Assembly (NCBI GenBank): GCA_964435115.1
Contig: CAYSYM010000067.1
Span: forward strand, 1 to 18,434
Direction of reading: 5' to 3'
Length of the DNA: 18,434 bases
Source of the DNA: CAYSYM01 sp964435115
Lineage (GTDB): Bacteria > Chloroflexota > UBA6077 > CF-72
Numbering within the stretch: position 1 is the stretch's first letter; each line of letters starts with the position of its first letter. A model generated the notes under the pieces. The model was not told the origin of the DNA. It saw nothing but the letters and a program-made list of their open reading frames with translations, and searched no databases. Shown here piece after piece: positions 13,499 through 18,434 of the stretch. Position numbers and translations under genes: made by a program.

Positions 13499-14380
13499 TC
13501 AGCGCGAAGCCGGCAGGACTTCGAGGTCGAGCAGGCGCGCCGCGTTGGTGCAGAAGATCTTCTCTTCGATGGCCCGGCCCAGTCGCAGCTCGCGAATCGC
13601 CTGGATCGCGGTTTCCACCCGGTAGGGAATGTTGGGGAAGTCGCTGCCGAAGACCACGCGGTCCTGGAACTCCAGCACCCGTTCGATCGGCGGCGGGCCA
13701 CCGAGGTAGCCGTTGAAGACCATGGCCGTATCCAGGTACACCCCGTCGAACCGCTCGCACAGGTCAAAGAAGGCGTCGAAATCGTCCGCGCCCATGTGGG
13801 CGACGACGACGGCCAGGGCCGGGAACCGGCGCAGGAGCCGCGCGAGCGCCCGGGCGCCGACGTGCTCGCTCGGCTCCGGGCGTCGCCCTGCGTGGACCAG
13901 CAGGACGCGGCCGTGCTCTACCGCGCGCTCGTACAGGGGAAAGAGCCGCGGGTCGTCGAGCGCGAACCGTCCCACCTGCGGGTGCAGCTTCGCCCCCCGC
14001 AGCTCCAGCCGCAGGAACGCGTCGTCCACGAGCCGGGGCAGCTCAGCCGCGTCGTCCGGATGGAACGTGGCGAAGCCGATCGCCCGCGGGGCGAACGCCG
14101 CCTGGACGTTGGCCACCCAGTAGTTGAGCGACCGGGCCATCCCGGCGCGGTGGGCGTACGGCATGAACACGAAGCGCTCGACCCCGGCCTGCAGGAGCTG
14201 CGGCACCAGCTCCTCAGGCGGGCCCTCGTAGCGCGGATGCCAGAGGTGGGCGCGCATGTAGCTGCGGACTGCCTGCGCCAGCCGCTCCGGCATCAGGTGG
14301 GTGTGGACATCCAGCACCGGGCATGGGGGCTGGCCCGAGCTCGCCGCCGCGCCAACCCCGGGCGTTTGGATCGCCGACAT
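13499..14380 (-). CDS. Amidohydrolase-2 family metal-dependent hydrolase (TIM barrel)
   Basis: A 293-residue member of the amidohydrolase superfamily branch that includes ACMSD and gamma-resorcylate decarboxylase, so it may hydrolyse or decarboxylate a small molecule. Metal ligands are visible in order: His26 and His28 (VLDVHTHLMP), His in RVLLVHAGRRPEP, His in LAVVVAHMGADDFDAF, and Asp in RVVFGSDFPNIPYRVE. AKLHPQVGRFALDDPRLFPLYE is also typical. The first 20 residues look like a flexible extension. There is no signal peptide, so it is cytoplasmic. It lies upstream of the exporter operon on the same strand but is separated by the AT-rich promoter-like region. The substrate cannot be predicted. 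Confidence 0.87.
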   Translation of the reverse strand: MSAIQTPGVGAAASSGQPPCPVLDVHTHLMPERLAQAVRSYMRAHLWHPRYEGPPEELVPQLLQAGVERFVFMPYAHRAGMARSLNYWVANVQAAFAPRAIGFATFHPDDAAELPRLVDDAFLRLELRGAKLHPQVGRFALDDPRLFPLYERAVEHGRVLLVHAGRRPEPSEHVGARALARLLRRFPALAVVVAHMGADDFDAFFDLCERFDGVYLDTAMVFNGYLGGPPPIERVLEFQDRVVFGSDFPNIPYRVETAIQAIRELRLGRAIEEKIFCTNAARLLDLEVLPASR

Positions 14381-14391
14381 GCCGACACACG

Positions 14392-14397
14392 ATGCTA
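14392..14397 (-). promoter_or_regulatory. Candidate -10 box (TAGCAT) of the amidohydrolase gene
   Basis: TAGCAT within GGTAGCATC on the minus strand ends 11 bases before the ATG at 14378-14380, giving a leader of only about five bases. The same nonamer precedes the S9 peptidase and folK on their coding strands. No -35 element is clear. Confidence 0.4.
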
Positions 14398-14485
14398 CCA
14401 GTCTCGGTCTGACACCTCGCCCGGAGCTCGAACAGGCGTGGCCGAACCGGCGTCCGGTGGAGCAGCCGGCAGGGAGTCTGAGCGT

Positions 14486-15058
14486 CTACGGCAGGAGATC
14501 GTCCACCAGCAGGCGGACCTCAGGGGCGAAGGCCACCGCCAGGGCTGCGCCGCGTGGCCGGACCTCCCTGGTCGCGTACCCCGCCTGGCGCGGGTCGCGG
14601 TGAACGTAGACGACCTGACCGTTCAGGTCGACGACCCAGTACTCGACCACACCGGCGCTGGCGTGGATGCGCGCTTTGCGCCCGAGATCGGTCCGCAGCG
14701 TCCGATCCGCCACCTCAACCAGCACCAGGCTGTCCGCGGGGGTAGCTTTGCCCGTGGCGTAGTCATCGGCGCGCGGCCGGAGCAGCGCCACGTCTGGTTG
14801 GGGCTCGTCGTGCTCGCCCACCCGCACCGGGTTCTGGACCGACACAAGCGCCACTTCGTCGCCGTACCGGCGGCTGAAGAGCCGGGTGAGGCGGTTGACG
14901 CAGCCGATGTGGCGGTCGTTGACGGGAGGCATCCAGATAAGCTCGCCGTCCAGGAGCTCGACACGGGCGTCCTCGCCCCAGCCCTCCTGCTCCGCCAGCG
15001 CCTCGAACTCCCCGACGGTCAGCGGGGACCGGCTCTCGAGCTCAGCCGCGGTCGCCAT
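14486..15058 (-). CDS. Uma2-family (DUF820) putative endonuclease
   Basis: A 190-residue protein of the Uma2 family, which has a PD-(D/E)XK nuclease-like fold and is expanded in Cyanobacteria, Chloroflexota and Deinococcota. Its role is not established. Typical sequences are LTVGEFEAL, RVELLDGELIWMPP with an early acidic residue, then EPQPDVALLRP (Asp89), LVLVEVADRTLRTDLGRKARIHA (Glu115 and Lys128) and VVEYWVVDLNGQVVYVHRDP. The acidic residues and Lys expected for catalysis are present, so it is not obviously dead. GAGGT five bases before the ATG at 15056-15058 and a TACAAT box upstream support the start. It stands alone, with no restriction-modification or transposase gene beside it. Confidence 0.9.
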   Translation of the reverse strand: MATAAELESRSPLTVGEFEALAEQEGWGEDARVELLDGELIWMPPVNDRHIGCVNRLTRLFSRRYGDEVALVSVQNPVRVGEHDEPQPDVALLRPRADDYATGKATPADSLVLVEVADRTLRTDLGRKARIHASAGVVEYWVVDLNGQVVYVHRDPRQAGYATREVRPRGAALAVAFAPEVRLLVDDLLP

Positions 15059-15073
15059 ACCAGACCTCGCCGC

Positions 15074-15079
15074 ATTGTA
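15074..15079 (-). promoter_or_regulatory. Candidate -10 box (TACAAT) of the Uma2 gene
   Basis: TACAAT on the minus strand ends 15 bases before the ATG, leaving room for the GAGGT ribosome binding site. The following bases GCGG resemble the TACAATGC seen before the 72-residue gene at 4259. The -35 region is unclear. Confidence 0.45.
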
Positions 15080-15171
15080 CGCCTGAGCGCCTGGGCGCGC
15101 TTCTGCCGGGCACAGGCTGGGCAGGCACGCCGGCCGCGCGGGCCGGGCGCTGCGCGCGGCCGGCGACGCGG

Positions 15172-15177
15172 TAGCAT
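15172..15177 (+). promoter_or_regulatory. Candidate -10 box (TAGCAT) of the S9 peptidase gene
   Basis: TAGCAT within GGTAGCATC on the plus strand lies 42 bases before the ATG at 15220, leaving a leader of about 36 bases that includes AGAGGG as a ribosome binding site. Confidence 0.4.
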
Positions 15178-15219
15178 CCCTTCCAGTGCACCGCTCCTGA
15201 ATTGAGAGGGCGACCCAGC

Positions 15220-17301
15220 ATGCCTACGCCGCACACCACGCCAAAGTCGGGCACCCCGACCCGTCGCCAGGGGCCGCGGCCGATTGGCTCGGACGATCTC
15301 TACCGCCTGCGGTTCGTCTCGGAGCCGCGCATCAGTCCCGACGGCACCCGGATCGCCCACGTGGTCGCGTGGGTCGACCCCGACGACCACACGCGCTACC
15401 GCTCGCAGCTCGTACTGGCGAGCGCGCAGGGGGACCGGCCACCACGCGCCCTCACCAGCGGCCGCCACCGGGATACCGCGCCGCGCTGGTCACCCGACGG
15501 CCGCAGCCTCGCGTTCCTGTCGGACCGGGACGCGGACCGGCCGCAGCTCTTCGTGCTCTCCCTGGAAGGGGGCGAGCCGCGCCAACTCACCCACCTCAAG
15601 CACGGCGCGGGCGCCGCGGAGTGGTCGCCGGACGGGCTCCTGCTGGCGTTCGCGGCAAGCACCGACATCCCGGAGATCGCCGCGCAGGAGGGCCAGCCGG
15701 ACGAGAAGGGGAAGCCGCCGCGGGTGCGTGTCATCACACGCGTGGACCACAAGAGCGACGGCGTGGGGCTCCTCGAGGCCCGCCGTTCGCACCTGTTCGT
15801 CGTGCCCGCCGACGGGTCGGCCGCGCCACGCCAGGTGACGAGCGGGGATTGGGACGACACGGACCCGGCCTGGTCGCCCGATGGCCGCATGCTGGCGTTC
15901 ATCTCGAACCGCGAGCCGGACCGCGACCTGAGCTGGTTCCGGGACGTGTGGGTGGTTCCGGCCCGCGGTGGGCGGGCGCGGCGGCTCACACGGCACAGAG
16001 GACAGGCGGCCACGCCCGCCTGGTCACCCGACGGCCGGCACGTCGCCTACCTCGGCCACGACCGCGGCTGGACCTACGGAGCGCTCACCGAGCTGCGGGT
16101 CGTTCCAGCCGCCGGTGGTCCGTCGCGCTCCATCTCGGCCGCCTACCCGCGTGACGTGGAGAACGCCGCGCTCTCGGACACGCGCGACCCGCACGTCAGC
16201 CAGCCGCCGGTCTGGGCGCCCGACGGCTCGGCGATCTACGCGCTGGCGAGCGACGCCGGGCGGGTCTCCATCCTGCGCTTCCCGGCCGCTGGCGGCGCGC
16301 CGACCGCCGTCGTCTCCGGCGACCGCGAGGTGGCGGGCTTCACGCTCGCCGCCGGCGGCACCCAGCTCGCATTCGTCGTCTCTGACCCGACCCGCCCATA
16401 CGAGGTGTACGCGGCCGACGCCGACGGGTCGCACGAGCGGCAGGTGAGCCGGGAGAACGCGGCCTTCCTGGCCACGGTCTGGCTCGGCGAGCCGGAGCCG
16501 TTCGCGACGACCAGCAGCGATGGCGAGACGGTCCACGGCTGGCTGCTGAAGCCGGGCCGGTTCGACGCGCGGAGGAAGTGGCCGCTGGTGCTGGAGGTCC
16601 ACGGCGGGCCCGAGGCGATGTATGCGTGGTCGTTCATGCACGAGTTCCAGGTGCTCGCCGGGCGGGGCTATGGGGTGCTGTACACCAACCCACGCGGTAG
16701 CAAGGGCTACGGCGAGCCGTTCGCGGCGCGGATCTTCGCCGACTGGGGCGGCCAGGACGCGGCCGACTGCCTGGCGGCGGTGGATGCCGCCACGGCGCTC
16801 GACTGGGTGGACCCGGCGCGGCTCTTCCTCACCGGCGGCTCCTACGGTGGCTTCATGGCGCTCTGGCTGCTGGGCCACACGGGCCGCTTCCGGGCGGCGG
16901 TGGCCCAGCGCGGCTGCTACAACTTCGTGTCCTTCTACGGCACGTCAGACATCGGCCCCACGTTCGGCCGCTACGTTCTGGGCGGGCCGGTCTATGAGCT
17001 GGAGGAGCGGTACCGCGCCCTGTCGCCGCTCACCTACGTCCGCGACGTCCGGACGCCGCTGCTGCTCATCCATAGCGAGAACGACCTGCGCTGCCCCATG
17101 GAGCAGGCCGAGCAGGTGTTCGTGCAGCTCCGTGCGATCGGCCAGGCAGAGACCGAGCTGATCCGCTTCCCGGAGGAGAGCCACAACCTCAGCCGCTCCG
17201 GCCGGCCCGACCGGCGCGTCGAACGCCTGGACCGGATCGTCGGCTGGTTCGAGCGCTTCCGCGACCTGGAGAAGGCCGAGCGGAGGCGCAGCACGCGCTA
17301 G
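15220..17301 (+). CDS. S9-family prolyl oligopeptidase / acylaminoacyl-peptidase-like serine peptidase
   Basis: A 693-residue two-domain peptidase that probably trims short peptides. Residues of about 20-400 form a beta-propeller with repeated WSPDG blades (APRWSPDGRSLAFLSD, PAWSPDGRMLAFISN, PAWSPDGRHVAYLG). The alpha/beta-hydrolase domain follows from about 430, with VLEVHGGPEAMY, NPRGSKGYGEPFA and the triad Ser541 (GGSYGGFMALW), Asp622 (IHSENDLRCP) and His655 (EESHNLSR). The GRPDRRVERLDRIVGWFE end is typical of acylaminoacyl-peptidase-like members. There is no signal peptide, so a cytoplasmic site is likely. A TTG at 15202 is also in frame, but the ATG at 15220 has AGAGGG nine bases upstream. 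The gene diverges from the Uma2 gene and converges on purH. Confidence 0.95.
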   Translation: MPTPHTTPKSGTPTRRQGPRPIGSDDLYRLRFVSEPRISPDGTRIAHVVAWVDPDDHTRYRSQLVLASAQGDRPPRALTSGRHRDTAPRWSPDGRSLAFLSDRDADRPQLFVLSLEGGEPRQLTHLKHGAGAAEWSPDGLLLAFAASTDIPEIAAQEGQPDEKGKPPRVRVITRVDHKSDGVGLLEARRSHLFVVPADGSAAPRQVTSGDWDDTDPAWSPDGRMLAFISNREPDRDLSWFRDVWVVPARGGRARRLTRHRGQAATPAWSPDGRHVAYLGHDRGWTYGALTELRVVPAAGGPSRSISAAYPRDVENAALSDTRDPHVSQPPVWAPDGSAIYALASDAGRVSILRFPAAGGAPTAVVSGDREVAGFTLAAGGTQLAFVVSDPTRPYEVYAADADGSHERQVSRENAAFLATVWLGEPEPFATTSSDGETVHGWLLKPGRFDARRKWPLVLEVHGGPEAMYAWSFMHEFQVLAGRGYGVLYTNPRGSKGYGEPFAARIFADWGGQDAADCLAAVDAATALDWVDPARLFLTGGSYGGFMALWLLGHTGRFRAAVAQRGCYNFVSFYGTSDIGPTFGRYVLGGPVYELEERYRALSPLTYVRDVRTPLLLIHSENDLRCPMEQAEQVFVQLRAIGQAETELIRFPEESHNLSRSGRPDRRVERLDRIVGWFERFRDLEKAERRRSTR

Positions 17302-17393
17302 CGCGCGGGCTCGGGCCAGCTTGCCCGGAGGGACTGCAGGGGGCTGTGGGTCGCTCCGTCCAGAGCGCTCGGCCGGCCCGGAGGTGGCGCCGG

Positions 17394-18434
17394 TCAGTGC
17401 CGGAAGTGCCGCTCGCCGGTGAAGATCATCGCCATCCCGTGGCGGTTGGCGGCCTTGATCACCTCCGAGTCGCGGATCGAGCCGCCGGGCTGGATGACCG
17501 CGGTCACGCCGGCCTCGGCGGCCCGCTCGACGCCGTCCGGGAACGGGAAGAAGGCGTCTGACGCCATCACCGAGCCCTGGGAGCGGTCGCCCGCCTTGCG
17601 ACAGGCGATGTCCACTGAGTCGACGCGGCTCGGCTGCCCGGCGCCTACGCCGACCAGCGAGAGCCCCTTGGCCAGGACGATCGCATTCGACCGGACGTGC
17701 TTGACGGCGCGCCAGGCGAAGTAGAGCGAGGTGACCTCGGCCAGGCTGGGCTGGCGCTGGGTCACGACATTGGGGGTGAACGACTGCTCCGGGAGGGCGT
17801 CGCGCGTCTGCACGAGGAAGCCGCCGAGCACCCGCTTGTAGTCCAGCTCCCCGGGCACCGCGCTCACCCCGTTGGGGCCGCGGTTCCCCTGGTCGGAGTG
17901 GGTGGCCAGGACACGCAGGTTCCGCTTCGTGCGCAGGATGGCGAGCGCCTCCTCGGTGTACCCAGGCGCCACCAGGTCCTCGAAGAAGACGGCCACGATC
18001 TCGCGGGCGGCCTCCTCGTCGACGACCCGGTTCGTGGCCACGGCCCCGCCAAACGCCGACTGCGGGTCGGTCGCCAGCGCCTTGCGGTAAGCGTCCGCGA
18101 CCGAGGAGCCGAGGCTGAGGCCGCAGGGGTTGCCGTGCTTGATGATGGCCACACAGGTGGAGGTGAAGTCGGAGACCGCCTGCCACGCCACGTCGGCATC
18201 GTACGTGTTGTTGAAGGAAAGCTGGATGCCGTGGAGCTGGGCCGCGCCCACGAGGCCGGCCCGGCGCGACCTGGGCGTGCTCTCGGCGTAGAAGGCCGCG
18301 AGCTGGTGGGGGTTCTCGCCGTAGCGCAGGTCGGCCACCTTGCTCAGGGCAACCGTGTACGCCTCCGGGAAGAGCTCATCGTGCGGGCGCAGGTAGGCGG
18401 CCACGTGGGTGTCGTACAGGGCGCAGTGCTGGAA
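17394..18434 (-). CDS. purH: Bifunctional purine biosynthesis protein PurH, C-terminal transformylase part (5' end outside window)
   Basis: PurH carries out the last two steps to IMP. Only the AICAR transformylase part and a little of the linker are in the window. The frame is open to the right edge, where the protein reads FQHCALYDTHVAAYL. Motifs are KVADLRYGENPHQLAAFY, LSFNNTYDADVAW, then CVAIIKHGNPCGLS with the catalytic Lys-His, SAFGGAVATNRVVD and VRSNAIVLAKG, then DAFFPFPDGVERAAEAGVTAVIQPGGSIRD, ending TGERHFRH. All are canonical. The formyl donor is 10-formyl-tetrahydrofolate, linking it functionally to folB and folK elsewhere in the window. The stop codon converges on the S9 peptidase across a 92-base gap with only a weak, bulged hairpin. 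Confidence 0.97.
   Translation of the reverse strand, partial: FQHCALYDTHVAAYLRPHDELFPEAYTVALSKVADLRYGENPHQLAAFYAESTPRSRRAGLVGAAQLHGIQLSFNNTYDADVAWQAVSDFTSTCVAIIKHGNPCGLSLGSSVADAYRKALATDPQSAFGGAVATNRVVDEEAAREIVAVFFEDLVAPGYTEEALAILRTKRNLRVLATHSDQGNRGPNGVSAVPGELDYKRVLGGFLVQTRDALPEQSFTPNVVTQRQPSLAEVTSLYFAWRAVKHVRSNAIVLAKGLSLVGVGAGQPSRVDSVDIACRKAGDRSQGSVMASDAFFPFPDGVERAAEAGVTAVIQPGGSIRDSEVIKAANRHGMAMIFTGERHFRH

Noticed and set aside
13323..13760. N-terminal extension of the membrane fusion protein
   Set aside because: It overlaps the amidohydrolase gene in another frame, lacks family sequence, and the ATG at 13322 has a well-placed GGAGG and the expected membrane anchor just after it.
17302..17393. 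Terminator between the S9 peptidase and purH
   Set aside because: The best hairpin (around CTCGGGC / GCCCGGAG) is short and bulged, with no T-run, so I do not list it as a feature.

Overview
The window is 18.4 kb of very GC-rich bacterial DNA, densely packed with genes. Gene content, an AprX-like secreted subtilase, an 'ERLWTPWRM' HIT protein, a Uma2-family protein and several near-leaderless starts behind TAnnnT boxes suggest a high-GC Chloroflexota lineage, possibly Thermomicrobia-like. That assignment is inference; there is no rRNA gene here to fix it. I saw no insertion sequence, phage gene, tRNA, rRNA or CRISPR array. No gap between genes exceeds 300 bases; the longest are about 150-175 bases.

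Layout. (1) 1-2425, minus strand: a secreted subtilisin-like protease with a C-terminal tail of six perfect WDQMR pentapeptides, whose stop codon overlaps (TGATG) the start of a class III nucleotide cyclase that runs off the left edge. (2) 2583-3553: folate genes folB (minus) and folK (plus), divergent and almost touching. (3) 3622-5666: a HIT-family nucleotide hydrolase/transferase (minus), divergent from an unrecognised 72-residue protein and the YchF ATPase (plus). (4) 5765-13322, minus strand: a probable operon, read right to left, of a very long membrane fusion protein, an RmlC-like cupin, a MacB-type ABC ATPase and permease (ATGA overlap), an OmpR-family response regulator and its histidine kinase. 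(5) 13499-15058, minus strand: a metal-dependent amidohydrolase and a Uma2-family protein. (6) 15220-17301, plus strand: an S9 prolyl-oligopeptidase-type peptidase. (7) 17394-18434, minus strand: the C-terminal transformylase part of PurH, cut by the right edge.

How the genes fit together. Region 4 is the largest functional unit: an exporter (adaptor, ATPase, permease) followed by a two-component system that plausibly senses an envelope signal and controls it. An RmlC-like cupin sits inside the exporter genes. Regions 2 and 7 are one-carbon/folate and purine housekeeping; PurH uses a folate cofactor, but the genes are not together. Convergent ends at about 3.6 kb and 5.7 kb carry hairpins that may act as two-way terminators.

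The features most worth a second look are the WDQMR repeat protease coupled to a cyclase, the roughly 13-fold expanded coiled-coil of the membrane fusion protein, the cupin inside the exporter operon, a FolB lacking its usual active-site tyrosine, a degenerate 7-base repeat in an operon gap, and recurring GGTAGCATC / TACAATGC boxes ahead of gene starts.
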